Origin: Ilumatobacteraceae bacterium
Lineage (GTDB): Bacteria > Actinomycetota > Acidimicrobiia > Acidimicrobiales > Ilumatobacteraceae
DNA length: 64,000 bases
NCBI GenBank assembly: GCA_033344875.1
Contig: JAWPMO010000001.1
Span: 2,009,595-2,073,594 of the forward strand
Direction: 5' to 3'
Below the pieces are notes generated by a model that was not told the DNA's origin, did no database searches, and saw nothing but the letters and a program-made list of their open reading frames with translations. Shown here piece after piece: positions 1-9,780 of the stretch. The position numbers and the translations under genes were made by a program. The first letter of the stretch is position 1. Each line of letters begins with the position of its first letter.

Positions 1-1203
1 CGGACGGTTGCGCTCCTGCGGTTCACGCTGGGGCGGGCCCGCCGGGGCCAATTCGCGATCGCCGGCGAGTGCGCCCTCGGGCAGCATCTCGGCGTCGGGC
101 GCGGTGAACGGCTCGTCGAGACCGATCTGGCGCTGCATCTTCTTGAACTCGTTCTTCTGGCCCGGCTGCACCATCGAGACGACGATGCCCTCGGCACCCG
201 CTCGGGCGGTGCGGCCGGAGCGGTGCACGTACGCCTTGTGGTCTTCCGGCGGGTCGTAGTGGATGACCGACGCGACGCCGTCGACGTGGATGCCGCGGGC
301 GGCGACGTCGGTGGCGACCAGAGCGTGCACCCGGCCCTTCGTGAAGTCCTCGAGCGCACGGTTCCGCTGGTTCTGACTCCGGCCGCCGTGGATCGGGGCC
401 GCCTTCAGGTCGAGCTTGGCGAGCTGCTTGGCGAGCCGGTCGGCCCCGTGACGGGTCCGGCAGAAGATGATCGCCGGCCATGCCATCTTGACGACTTCGG
501 CGACGACCGGGTTGCGGTCGAGGCGGTCGACGGTCCAGAACTTGTGCACGGCCGACTTGATGTCGGGGCTCTCCTCGCCGACCTCGTGACGGACGGGATC
601 CTGCTGGTACTCCGCGGTGAGCTTGGCGATGTCACCGTCGAGCGTCGCCGAGAACAGCACGGTCTGACGCCCACGAGGGGTCTGGTCGAGGAGTCGTCGG
701 ACCGACGGCATGAAGCCCATGTCGGCCATCCGGTCGGCCTCGTCGAGAACGACGAACTTCACGTTGCGCAGATCGACGTCGCGTCGCTGGATGAGGTCTT
801 CGAGCCGGCCCGGGCAGGCGACGAGGATGTCGACGCCGCGCTTGAGTGCGGTGAGCTGGGCGCCGTAGCCGACGCCTCCGTACACGGCCTCGATCCGGAC
901 GTTGCCGGAGAACGAACGCAGCTCGGACATGATCTGCTCGGCGAGCTCACGGGTCGGCGCGAGCACGAGGCCGAGCGGGCGACGCGGCTCGGCCTTGCCG
1001 GCTGCGGCGACGTTGGCGACCAGCGGGACGCCGAAGGCGAGGGTCTTGCCCGAGCCGGTCGGCGCACGGCCGCAGACGTCTCGGCCGGCGAGTCCGTCGG
1101 CGACGGTCGCCGCCTGGATCTCGAACGGCTCGTGGATGTCGCGGCGCGCCAGGGCGTCGCAGATGAAGGAGGGGACGCCCAATTGGGCGAAGGTGGTGGA
1201 CAT
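1..1203 (-). CDS. DEAD-box ATP-dependent RNA helicase (C-terminus cut by window edge)
   Basis: Superfamily 2 RNA helicase that uses ATP to remodel RNA duplexes. The visible 401 codons run from an ATG at 1203 and stay open to base 1. Motifs in order are the Q motif (about residues 11-32), motif I APTGSGKT (47-54), PTREL (83-87), DEAD (154-157), SAT (185-187) and, in the second RecA lobe, the HRSGRTARAG motif VI. A proline- and arginine-rich tail starts just before the edge, as in RhlE- or CshA-like proteins. It is divergent from the ammonium transporter gene. The family is clear; the cellular role (ribosome assembly, RNA decay or cold adaptation) cannot be told from sequence. The true C-terminus lies outside the window. 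Confidence 0.95.
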   Translation of the reverse strand, partial: MSTTFAQLGVPSFICDALARRDIHEPFEIQAATVADGLAGRDVCGRAPTGSGKTLAFGVPLVANVAAAGKAEPRRPLGLVLAPTRELAEQIMSELRSFSGNVRIEAVYGGVGYGAQLTALKRGVDILVACPGRLEDLIQRRDVDLRNVKFVVLDEADRMADMGFMPSVRRLLDQTPRGRQTVLFSATLDGDIAKLTAEYQQDPVRHEVGEESPDIKSAVHKFWTVDRLDRNPVVAEVVKMAWPAIIFCRTRHGADRLAKQLAKLDLKAAPIHGGRSQNQRNRALEDFTKGRVHALVATDVAARGIHVDGVASVIHYDPPEDHKAYVHRSGRTARAGAEGIVVSMVQPGQKNEFKKMQRQIGLDEPFTAPDAEMLPEGALAGDRELAPAGPPQREPQERNRP

Positions 1204-1418
1204 GCTGTCGCTTTCTGGCCGCGACGATCGCGACCGGGATGTCATGGGGTTCGGGGGTGTCGATGGTTCACGTTGACAGAAAGAACCAGACCCGTCTGCG
1301 AACCCAACGGCGACCTGTTCGGTCACCGAAGCACCGGGGACGGTAGCCGAACATCCGCGCGATTCCACTCGGGAGGGGCACCCCGGGCATCGGCGAGTCA
1401 CGCGCTCCACACCGTCCT

Positions 1419-1434
1419 GAAACACTCCGGAAAC
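1419..1434 (+). promoter_or_regulatory. Candidate GlnR-like nitrogen control box upstream of amt
   Basis: GAAAC-ACTCCG-GAAAC is a direct repeat of GAAAC with 6-nt spacing, ending 26 nt before the amt start. Actinobacterial GlnR binds related GTnAC/GAAAC half-sites with 6-nt spacing before amtB-glnK operons. A -10-like TAGGTT follows at 1446-1451. Only half-site resemblance is seen, and GlnR itself is not in the window. Confidence 0.4.
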
Positions 1435-1460
1435 AATCGGTACCTAGGTTCCCGGCCCGT

Positions 1461-3030
<1,570 letters not shown>

Positions 3031-3068
3031 CCGGGTTGAGCCGACGACGCGACGGGTAGCCCTCGAAC

Positions 3069-4055
3069 ATGCCTGACCTGCGCGACATCGTCGATTCCGC
3101 GATCGAATTCCCCGTCGTCCCGAGCTTCACCAAGATCGGCTACGCCGTTCGCTCGCGACTCGACGGCTGGAACGACCTCGACGACTACGACCTCCACGGC
3201 CGGACCTTCGTCGTCACGGGTTCGACGTCCGGTCTCGGGCGGTTCACCGCCGAGCAGCTCGCATCCCGAGGTGCGCACGTCGTTGTCAACGGACGCGGCC
3301 ACGACAAGACGAAGCAGGTGGCCGACGAGATCATGGGCGCCACCGGCTCGTCCGAGATCTCGATCGCGGTCGCCGACATGGGTGAGCTCGACCAGGTCCG
3401 CGCCATGGCCGGAGATCTCACGTCGCGCTTCGACCGCATCGACGGCCTCCTCCACAACGCCGGCGCGCTGTCGAACGAACGACAGGAGAACTCGCAGGGC
3501 ATCGAGGCGACGGTCGCCAGTCAGGTGGTCGGCCCGTTCCTCCTCACCAGCCTCTTGCTCGACCCGCTGCGCGCGGCCGACCCCGGACGTGTGATCACGA
3601 TGTCGTCGGGCGGCATGTACACCGCTGCGTTGACCGTCGACCATCTCCAGATGGACGAGTCCGAGTACGGCGGGAGTGATCAGTACGCGCGGGCCAAGCG
3701 AGCCCAGGTCACCCTGAACGAGATGTGGGCCGAACAGGTCCCGGCGTCCGACGTGGTGTTCCACGCGCTGCACCCCGGTTGGGCCGACACGCCGGGGGTC
3801 GAGGCGTCGCTGCCGACGTTCCGCAAGATCGTCGGGCCGCTGCTGCGCACCAGCGAGCAGGGTGCCGACACGATGGTCTGGCTCGCGGCCGACGACGGGG
3901 ATCCGGCCATGACGACCGGCGAGTTCTGGCTCGATCGCCGCCCCCGCTCGATCCACAAGATCGGCCGGACCCGCACCACCGACACGCCCGAACGTCGAGT
4001 CGAGCTGTGGAACTGGTGCGTCGAACAGTCGGGGGCCGACGTCGACACCCGGTGA
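3069..4055 (+). CDS. Short-chain dehydrogenase/reductase (DHRS12-like)
   Basis: NAD(P)-dependent oxidoreductase of the classical SDR fold, 328 aa. The Rossmann motif TGSTSGLG is at residues 50-57, NAG at 130-132, the catalytic Ser near 179-180 and YARAK at 206-210. An N-terminal extension of about 45 residues precedes the Rossmann fold, and the tail is rich in Arg and Thr. Both features recall the dehydrogenase/reductase member 12 group, whose substrate is unknown. The ATG at 3069 follows a weak -10-like TAGCCC with 6-nt spacing. It lies 38 nt after glnB, but no link to nitrogen metabolism is evident. Confidence 0.88.
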   Translation: MPDLRDIVDSAIEFPVVPSFTKIGYAVRSRLDGWNDLDDYDLHGRTFVVTGSTSGLGRFTAEQLASRGAHVVVNGRGHDKTKQVADEIMGATGSSEISIAVADMGELDQVRAMAGDLTSRFDRIDGLLHNAGALSNERQENSQGIEATVASQVVGPFLLTSLLLDPLRAADPGRVITMSSGGMYTAALTVDHLQMDESEYGGSDQYARAKRAQVTLNEMWAEQVPASDVVFHALHPGWADTPGVEASLPTFRKIVGPLLRTSEQGADTMVWLAADDGDPAMTTGEFWLDRRPRSIHKIGRTRTTDTPERRVELWNWCVEQSGADVDTR

Positions 4056-4078
4056 ACCGGCTATTCGCAACAACGTTG

Positions 4079-4094
4079 CATCCGTGAACGGATG
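4079..4094 (+). terminator. Small hairpin after the SDR gene
   Basis: CATCCG-TGAA-CGGATG forms a 6-bp stem with a 4-nt loop, 23 nt after the SDR stop and before the fasciclin promoter. No T-run follows. It may be a weak terminator. Confidence 0.35.
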
Positions 4095-4150
4095 TCGATC
4101 CGTAACGAGGGATACATACCCCCCAACCCCCTCTTGGAGAGTGGATCGAC

Positions 4151-5230
4151 ATGAACTCACGTACGACACGAATCACAGCGCTCGCCGCCGTGGCTGCCCT
4201 CGGCCTCGCCGCCTGCGGTGACGACGGCAACGACGCCGACACCATCTCGACCCCGGCCGCGGCCGAGTCGACCGCCGACTCCGGCGAGACGACCGGCGAG
4301 GAAGTCGGCACCATCGTCGACGTCGCCGCCTCGATCGACGACTTCTCGACCCTCGTCGCCGCGGTGCAGGCCGCCGGCCTGGTCGAGACGCTCTCGAGCG
4401 AGGGGCCGTTCACGGTCTTCGCCCCGACCAACGAGGCATTCGCCACGGCGCTCGACTCGCTCGGCATCACCGCCGACGAGCTCCTGGCCGACACCGACAC
4501 CCTGACCGAAATCCTCACGTACCACGTGCTCTCCGGAGCAGTGGACGCCGAGACGGCGATCAGCCTCGACGGCCAGACCGCCGAGACGGTCAACGGCGCC
4601 GAGATCTCGATCAACGTCGTCGACGGCAACGTCGTGATCAACGACGCCACGGTCACCACCGCCGACGTCATGGCGTCGAACGGCATCATCCACGTCATCG
4701 ACACCGTGCTGCTGCCGCCGCACGACGGCATGACCGAGGAGATGTCGGACGAGATGAGCGACGACATGTCCGAGGAGATGTCGGATGACATGTCCGAGGA
4801 GAGCATGGGTTCGATCGTCGACGTCGCCGTCGAGGCCGGCTCGTTCACCACTCTCGTCGCCGCCGTCCAGGCCGCCGGCCTGGAAGAGACCCTCGCCACG
4901 GGTGGCCCGTTCACCGTGTTCGCCCCGACCGACGAGGCGTTCGCCGCCGCCCTCGAGGCGCTCGGCCTCACCGCCGAGGAACTGCTCGCCGACACCGAGA
5001 CCCTGACGTCGATCCTCACGTACCACGTGATCGACGGTGAGGTCCCGGCCAGCACGGTCGTCACCCTCGACGGCGAGTCCGCCGAGACGCTGAACGGCGC
5101 CTCGGTCGACATCTCCGTCGACGGCGAGACGGTCATGGTCAACGACGCCACGGTGGTCGCGGTCGACGTCGCCGCCGACAACGGCATCATCCACGTGATC
5201 GATTCGGTGCTCCTCCCCCCGAGCAACTGA
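4151..5230 (+). CDS. Fasciclin (FAS1) lipoprotein with two FAS1 domains
   Basis: Predicted lipid-anchored cell-surface protein, 359 aa. The signal peptide ends in lipobox LAAC with Cys22, followed by a low-complexity acidic spacer. Two FAS1 domains lie at about 55-195 and 220-357; both contain the TVFAPT(N/D)EAF motif, the LTYHV motif and a NGIIHVID end. The domains are joined by an acidic Met/Ser/Asp linker of near-repeats ([12 protein letters not shown]), coded by a short tandem repeat at about 4733-4806. RBS GGAGAG precedes the ATG. MPT83/MPT70 of Mycobacterium tuberculosis are FAS1 proteins controlled by SigK/RskA, and a SigK/RskA-like pair lies directly downstream here. The gene is probably part of that regulon (inference). 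Confidence 0.93.
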   Translation: MNSRTTRITALAAVAALGLAACGDDGNDADTISTPAAAESTADSGETTGEEVGTIVDVAASIDDFSTLVAAVQAAGLVETLSSEGPFTVFAPTNEAFATALDSLGITADELLADTDTLTEILTYHVLSGAVDAETAISLDGQTAETVNGAEISINVVDGNVVINDATVTTADVMASNGIIHVIDTVLLPPHDGMTEEMSDEMSDDMSEEMSDDMSEESMGSIVDVAVEAGSFTTLVAAVQAAGLEETLATGGPFTVFAPTDEAFAAALEALGLTAEELLADTETLTSILTYHVIDGEVPASTVVTLDGESAETLNGASVDISVDGETVMVNDATVVAVDVAADNGIIHVIDSVLLPPSN

Positions 5231-5234
5231 GTCC

Positions 5235-5269
5235 GTGGGCGGGCGCCGACCCTTCCGGCGCCCGCCCAC
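5235..5269 (+). terminator. Strong stem-loop terminator after the fasciclin gene
   Basis: A perfect 14-bp GC-rich stem (left arm GTGGGCGGGCGCCG) with a 7-nt loop begins 4 nt after the fasciclin stop codon. No T-run follows, matching the L-shaped terminators common in actinobacteria. It isolates the lipoprotein gene from the sigma factor gene downstream. Confidence 0.8.
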
Positions 5270-5350
5270 CCGCTCCCTGCCATGCACACGCTCACCCTGC
5301 AGCTCACCGACGACCGACCGGCGGCCCCGCCTCGCGGGTACGATCGAGTC

Positions 5351-5911
5351 GTGTCGTCGATGTCTTCTTCGGCCCCACACTCGCTCGACGAGGCGTTCGC
5401 TGCCGGAACCGTCGACCTCCGAGCCGTGTACGACGAGCACAGCTCGCTCGTCTACTCGATGTGTCGTCGGGCCCTCGGTGCCGAAGCGGCGAAGGACGCC
5501 ACCCAGGAGGTGTTCGTCAGCGCCTGGCGAAAACGTGAGCAGTTCGATCCGACCAAGGGGGCACTCGGCGCCTGGCTCGTCGGAATCACCAAGCGCCGGA
5601 TCATCGACCAGATCCGGTCCGAAGGTCGACATGCCGATCGGCGTGCCGACGAGGTCCACGACGAGCGTTCCCCGTCCGAAGATCCTCCCCCCGACCGTGT
5701 GGTCGACCGCATGTTCGCCGCACATTTGTTGGCCTCGCTCCCATCCAGAACCAGGGAGGTCATCGAACTGGTCTATGTGCATGACCTGACCCACCGCGAA
5801 GTCGCAGATCAGACCGGTCTCCCGATCGGCACGGTCAAGAGCGACGTCCGCCGAGGCATCATGAAGATTCGAGACGAGATGCGAAACGAAATGACGGTGT
5901 CCCATGTCTGA
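5351..5911 (+). CDS. ECF-type RNA polymerase sigma factor, SigK-like
   Basis: Group IV sigma factor, 186 aa. Region 2 runs from RAVYDEHSSLVYSMCRRALG through DATQEVFVSAWRKREQF. Region 4 carries the helix-turn-helix LTHREVADQTGLPIGTVKSDV. The GTG start at 5351 is preferred over the longer frame from 5282, because TACGAT at 5339-5344 sits exactly 6 nt upstream, the leaderless layout seen across this window, and because the upstream 23 residues overlap the terminator region. The anti-sigma gene overlaps its end by 8 nt, implying translational coupling. With the fasciclin gene next door, the arrangement echoes the SigK-RskA-MPT70/83 circuit of mycobacteria. SigK orthology itself is inference. Confidence 0.9.
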   Translation: MSSMSSSAPHSLDEAFAAGTVDLRAVYDEHSSLVYSMCRRALGAEAAKDATQEVFVSAWRKREQFDPTKGALGAWLVGITKRRIIDQIRSEGRHADRRADEVHDERSPSEDPPPDRVVDRMFAAHLLASLPSRTREVIELVYVHDLTHREVADQTGLPIGTVKSDVRRGIMKIRDEMRNEMTVSHV

Positions 5912-6548
5912 CACACCGCTGTTCGGACCCGATGAAGATGTCGCCGACATCGAAACCCTGCTCCGCGAGCTCGAGACCTCCGACGTCGAGCTCACCCCGC
6001 CGCCCACCGACGTGTGGGACGGCATCGAGGCAGCCATTCGCGACGATGTGTCGGCGGCTCCCGTGGTGTCGCTCGCATCCCGCCGTGCCCGGTTCGCTCC
6101 GGCGTTGCTCGCCGCCGCTGCCGCGATCGCCGTCATCGTCGCCGGCGCCGTCGTCGTCACACAGCGCGGGAGCGACGACATGGTGGTCGCCACCGCCGAG
6201 TTGGCCTACGACCCCGATGCCTTCGACCCGCTCGGCGCCGACGCCGAGGCCACCGCCCGACTCGTCGAACGCGAGGGCGGATTCGAAATCCGTCTCGACG
6301 ACGCGACACTCCCCGACCCGGCCGACAACGACCTCGAGCTCTGGCTGATCTCGACCGACGAGGATGGGGCGATCACCGACGTCCAACCGGTGTCGCTGGT
6401 CGACGCCGCGACGCCCGGCACCTACGCCGTGCCTGCTGCGCTCGACCCCGACGTGTACACGGTCGTCGACATCAGCGTCGAGCCTCGCGACGGCGACGAG
6501 GCGCATTCGGGCCGCTCGATCCTCCGCGGCGTCCTCACCGACGTCTGA
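5904..6548 (+). CDS. Anti-sigma factor, RskA-like membrane protein
   Basis: Single-pass membrane protein, 214 aa. A cytoplasmic N-terminal segment (1-65) contains WDGIEAAI, which resembles the anti-sigma domain helix. A transmembrane helix lies near 67-87 (ALLAAAAAIAVIVAGAVVV). The extracytoplasmic domain matches the anti-sigma-K RskA C-terminal fold: LWLISTDEDG, then a VPAALDPDVYTVVDISVEP strand and a final SGRSILRG. No HxxxCxxC zinc motif is present, consistent with RskA rather than ZAS-type anti-sigmas. The ATG lies inside the end of the sigma gene. It likely holds the upstream sigma factor inactive until proteolysis; the redox sensing known for mycobacterial RskA cannot be assumed, as no cysteines are visible. 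Confidence 0.85.
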   Translation: MSDTPLFGPDEDVADIETLLRELETSDVELTPPPTDVWDGIEAAIRDDVSAAPVVSLASRRARFAPALLAAAAAIAVIVAGAVVVTQRGSDDMVVATAELAYDPDAFDPLGADAEATARLVEREGGFEIRLDDATLPDPADNDLELWLISTDEDGAITDVQPVSLVDAATPGTYAVPAALDPDVYTVVDISVEPRDGDEAHSGRSILRGVLTDV

Positions 6549-6608
6549 TCGTCCGGCGCCCGTCGCCGAACGAGGCCGTCGACGCACGGATCGCCTACGG
6601 TTCGGGGC

Positions 6609-7823
6609 ATGACGGTGACCGAGACGGCTCCCCCCGCCAAGCCCGAGCGCTGGACCGCCCAGTGGAAGGAGTTGTACGCGGAGGTCATCACGAACGACTT
6701 GTGCACCGGGTGTGCCGGGTGTGTGGTGACGTGCCCGCACGACGTGATCGGGTACGAGCACGAAGAGGGCAAGTACATCCCGTTCCACCTCGAGGAATCG
6801 CTCGGTGCCGACAACTGCATCCACGGGTTCGGTGAGGAGGGTGGCTGCACCACCTGCACCAGGGCGTGCCCGCGTTTCCGGGCGTGGGAGCCGGCGGCCG
6901 ACATGCACCTGTTCGGCCGGGTGCGTGAGCCCGACGAGATGGCAGGCATCTGGCGGCAGCTGTACCTGACCCGGGCGAGCGACGAGATGGTCCACAAGAT
7001 GGGTCAGGACGGTGGCCTCGTCTCCGCGATGCTGATCTGGTTGCGTGAGAACGACTACATCGACGGGGCACTGGTGTCGGGTGTCGAGGACGACGACAAG
7101 TGGAAGGCGAAGCCGGTCGTCGTGGAGTCGCGCGAGGAGATCCTCGCCACCGCCGGTTCGCGGTACACGTACTGCGCGAACCCGCTGGCGTTGCCCGAGG
7201 CGCGTGAGCGTGGGATGGAGCGGTTGGCGTTGGTCGGCATGGGGTGTCAGACGTCGTCGCCGCCGACGATGTGGGACCGCAAGGCCGGCAAGGTGTCCAA
7301 GCCGTTCTTGTTCAACATCGGGCTGCTGTGTTCCAAGACGTTCGACGACGCGATCTTCACCGAACTGTTCGAGGCCAAGTACGGCCTCAAGAAGCAGGAC
7401 ATGGTGAAGATGAACATCAAGGGCGTCTTCCAGATCTGGATGAAGGACGGCTCGTACCACGAGATCAACCTGAAGGAGTGCCACGCCTGGACCCGCCAGG
7501 GTTGCACCACGTGCCCCGACTTCGCGGCCGAGCACTCCGACGTGGCGACGGGCGGGATCGGTGAGGACAACGACTGGACGCTCACGATCGCCCGAACCGA
7601 GCTGGGCGAGGAGGTCATCGAGCGGATGATCGCCGACGGGTCGATCATCGCCAAGCCGGCCCAGACCGACGAGACCGCGATGCGGTTGCTGCGTCTGCTG
7701 TCGATCGTCAGCCGCCGCCGGTGGCCGAAGGACGCCGACCCCGCCCCGGCGATCGGCGTCCCCCCACCCAAGAAGAAGAAGGCCGCCGCTCCGGCCGCCG
7801 ACGCCAAGCCGAAGACCGACTGA
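6609..7823 (+). CDS. Coenzyme F420 hydrogenase/dehydrogenase beta subunit family protein (FrhB-like)
   Basis: Iron-sulfur flavoprotein, 404 aa. N-terminal ferredoxin-like motifs CTGCAGCVVTCP (about residues 34-45) and CTTCTRACP suit 4Fe-4S clusters. The FrhB N- and C-terminal domains follow, including KMGQDGGLVSAML, SRYTYCANPLAL, GMGCQTSS and HAWTRQGCTTCPDF. The lysine- and alanine-rich tail is probably disordered. The ATG is placed by TACGGT plus a 7-nt spacer. Family members move electrons between F420 or other donors and FAD/Fe-S centres; this one stands alone, so its partner and substrate are unknown. Confidence 0.85.
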   Translation: MTVTETAPPAKPERWTAQWKELYAEVITNDLCTGCAGCVVTCPHDVIGYEHEEGKYIPFHLEESLGADNCIHGFGEEGGCTTCTRACPRFRAWEPAADMHLFGRVREPDEMAGIWRQLYLTRASDEMVHKMGQDGGLVSAMLIWLRENDYIDGALVSGVEDDDKWKAKPVVVESREEILATAGSRYTYCANPLALPEARERGMERLALVGMGCQTSSPPTMWDRKAGKVSKPFLFNIGLLCSKTFDDAIFTELFEAKYGLKKQDMVKMNIKGVFQIWMKDGSYHEINLKECHAWTRQGCTTCPDFAAEHSDVATGGIGEDNDWTLTIARTELGEEVIERMIADGSIIAKPAQTDETAMRLLRLLSIVSRRRWPKDADPAPAIGVPPPKKKKAAAPAADAKPKTD

Positions 7824-7921
7824 CCGCGGCACCCGGCGTGGCACCGGCGGCCCGTCACCTCAACGCGCGACGTGGAGATCGATGCCGTCGCCGGTACGGA
7901 TCGCTGTGATCGTCTCGCCGC

Positions 7922-8296
7922 TCACCGTTCGAGCTGTGGGGTCGGGCCGAAGAACCCGACGACGCCGACGAGTTTGTTGTCGGCTCCGAACCGGACGAAG
8001 TCGGTACCGGCGACCGCGGTGGTTCCGTCAGGGGCCGTGAGCGACCACTCGTAGCGCGCTGCGCCGTGGTGTTCATCGACGTTGCTGGTGCGGGCGAAGG
8101 TGTGATCGGGGAACTGGGCTTGCACAGCGGCGAACATGTCCGAAAGCCCGTCGTGTCCGGCGGCGTCGAGCGGCGGGTCGGCCAGGGTCGCATCGGCTGC
8201 GAACGACTCCGCAATGAGTCGGCGTCGTCGGTCGGCGTCGGCTTCTCCGTAGGCGTCAAGGTAACGATCGATGACGCTGGTGATGGTGGTATCCAT
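7922..8296 (-). CDS. SnoaL/NTF2-like domain protein
   Basis: Small alpha+beta barrel protein, 124 aa. The frame shows the NTF2-like pattern: N-terminal helices (VIDRYLDAYGEADADRRRRL), SFAADATLADPP, and strands in ARYEWSLTAPDGTTAVAGTDFVRF. Such proteins are polyketide-type cyclases, isomerases or limonene-epoxide-hydrolase-like enzymes; no catalytic set can be assigned. The start ATG at 8296 follows GAAGGA; a longer frame to 8347 adds 17 proline-rich residues without support. It is divergent from an XRE regulator across about 216 nt containing a palindrome, so it may be that regulator's target. Confidence 0.75.
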   Translation of the reverse strand: MDTTITSVIDRYLDAYGEADADRRRRLIAESFAADATLADPPLDAAGHDGLSDMFAAVQAQFPDHTFARTSNVDEHHGAARYEWSLTAPDGTTAVAGTDFVRFGADNKLVGVVGFFGPTPQLER

Positions 8297-8376
8297 GAGG
8301 GTTCCTTCGTGGGTCGGGCCAACCGGTGGATCCGGAGGGTCGTTCACACTCTGACGACCCTGGGGACGGGGTCGCT

Positions 8377-8393
8377 ACTACCTGTCGGGTAGT
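8377..8393. promoter_or_regulatory. Palindromic operator candidate between the SnoaL and XRE genes
   Basis: ACTACC-TGTCG-GGTAGT is a perfect 6-bp inverted repeat with a 5-nt centre. It lies 80 nt upstream of the SnoaL-like start and about 120 nt upstream of the XRE start. Further GTAGT-containing segments (CACGTAGTAG, GCGTAGTGG) lie near 8470-8490. The placement suits an operator for the adjacent XRE protein. Confidence 0.5.
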
Positions 8394-8512
8394 CCGCCGA
8401 CCGGCGACGGTCGCGCTCCCTGGTAGGACGTGGACTCGCCCGCCCGACAGCTGACCACCCTTTACCTCACACGTAGTAGCGGTGCGTAGTGGATCGTTCG
8501 TACTGTCGTCGC

Positions 8513-9325
8513 ATGACCCAGACCGCTGTCGGCGCGCTCGTCCGAGACTGGCGCCAACGACGATCACGCAGCCAACTCGACGTCGCGTACGACGTCGGCG
8601 TCTCCCCCAAACACCTGAGCTTCGTGGAAACCGGACGCTCACGTCCGAGCCCCGAACTCATCGACGCGATCGGTATCCATCTCGACATCCCACTGCGCGA
8701 ACGCAACACGCTGCTCCTCGCCGCCGGGTTCGCTCCCCGCTACCGACACACCTCGCTCGACGACCCCGACATGGCCGGCATCGTCGAGTCGCTGCGGCGC
8801 CTCCTCGACGCGCACCACCCGTACCCCGGAGTCGTGCTCGATCGACACTGGAACGTCGTGCTCGCCAACCCGGCCGCCGAAACGCTCGTGTCGCTGCTCC
8901 CTGACCAACTCACGGGCCCGACGCTGAACGTGTTCCGCGCCAGCCTCCACCCCGACGGCCTCGCCCGCCACACCCTCGGTTTCGACGAATGGGCCACCTA
9001 TCTACTGACCCAACTCCACCGCCTCGTGATGCTGACCGCTGATCCCGAACTGGTTCGGATCGAGGACGAAGTGACGAGCTACCCGAACATCATCGAGCTG
9101 CGCGATCGCACCAGTTGGGCGACAGGTGCCACCGCCCCGGATCTCCTCGTGCCATATCGGCTCGGACTCGACGGCGTCGAGCTGTCGATGTTCACCACCC
9201 TCACGACCTTCGGGACACCCCGCGACATCACCCTCGACGAACTCGCGATCGAACTGTTCTTCCCGAACGACACCGCCACTGCCAACCACTTCCAACACGC
9301 CGCAATCACCACGGAGCCGTCATGA
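8513..9325 (+). CDS. XRE-family transcriptional regulator with MmyB-like ligand-binding domain
   Basis: DNA-binding regulator, 270 aa. The N-terminal helix-turn-helix (about 7-70) contains RSQLDVAYDVGVSPKHLSFVETGRSRPS. The C-terminal PAS-like MmyB domain contains LDRHWNVVLANPAAETLV and NVFRASLHPDGLARH. ATG 8513 is chosen over 8489 because TACTGT lies exactly 6 nt upstream. The downstream thioesterase overlaps by ATGA, so the two are co-transcribed. In other actinobacteria this family sits beside oxidoreductases or SnoaL genes it represses. Here it probably controls itself and the divergent SnoaL gene. Confidence 0.88.
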   Translation: MTQTAVGALVRDWRQRRSRSQLDVAYDVGVSPKHLSFVETGRSRPSPELIDAIGIHLDIPLRERNTLLLAAGFAPRYRHTSLDDPDMAGIVESLRRLLDAHHPYPGVVLDRHWNVVLANPAAETLVSLLPDQLTGPTLNVFRASLHPDGLARHTLGFDEWATYLLTQLHRLVMLTADPELVRIEDEVTSYPNIIELRDRTSWATGATAPDLLVPYRLGLDGVELSMFTTLTTFGTPRDITLDELAIELFFPNDTATANHFQHAAITTEPS

Positions 9326-9738
9326 CCGACCCACACCTCGATCCGACCGCGTTCATCCGCACCGCCATGCCGCTCTGCGACACCCTCGGCATCACCGCCA
9401 CGACACTGACACCCGAACTGGTCGAGCTGTCGATGACATCGTCCGAGGCCCTCTGCACGAGCAACCAACTCCTTCACGGCGGCGCGCTCATGGCACTCGC
9501 CGACTCCGCCGGCGGCGCAGCAGCATTCCTCAACCTTGCCGAGGACGCCACCGGCACCTCGACCATCGAGTCGAAGACCAACTTCCTCGGGGCCGTCGTC
9601 GACGGCACCGTGACGGCAACAGCCACACCTCTCCACCTCGGTTCCACCACGATGGTCATCGAAACAGAGATCCGACACGGCAGCCGGCTCGTTGCGAAGG
9701 TGACGCAGACCCAAGCGGTCCTTCGCGCACGCACCTGA
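9322..9738 (+). CDS. PaaI-family hotdog-fold thioesterase
   Basis: Acyl-CoA thioesterase, 138 aa, the usual length. The hotdog signature HGGALMALADSAGGAAA contains the conserved His-Gly-Gly, and the later TIESKTNFLGAV strand and TATPLHLGSTTMVIETEI follow the family pattern. It hydrolyses acyl- or aryl-CoA thioesters in the cytoplasm; the substrate is unknown. It overlaps the XRE gene by 4 nt (ATGA) and probably depends on it for translation. Family assignment is firm, substrate inference is not. Confidence 0.88.
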   Translation: MTDPHLDPTAFIRTAMPLCDTLGITATTLTPELVELSMTSSEALCTSNQLLHGGALMALADSAGGAAAFLNLAEDATGTSTIESKTNFLGAVVDGTVTATATPLHLGSTTMVIETEIRHGSRLVAKVTQTQAVLRART

Positions 9739-9780
9739 CCGGGTGTGCGGCGACGCCCAGCGGCACGGAGCGGGCGGCCC

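Noticed and set aside
4157-6193. 678-aa minus-strand open frame
   Set aside because: Antisense to the fasciclin and sigma genes.
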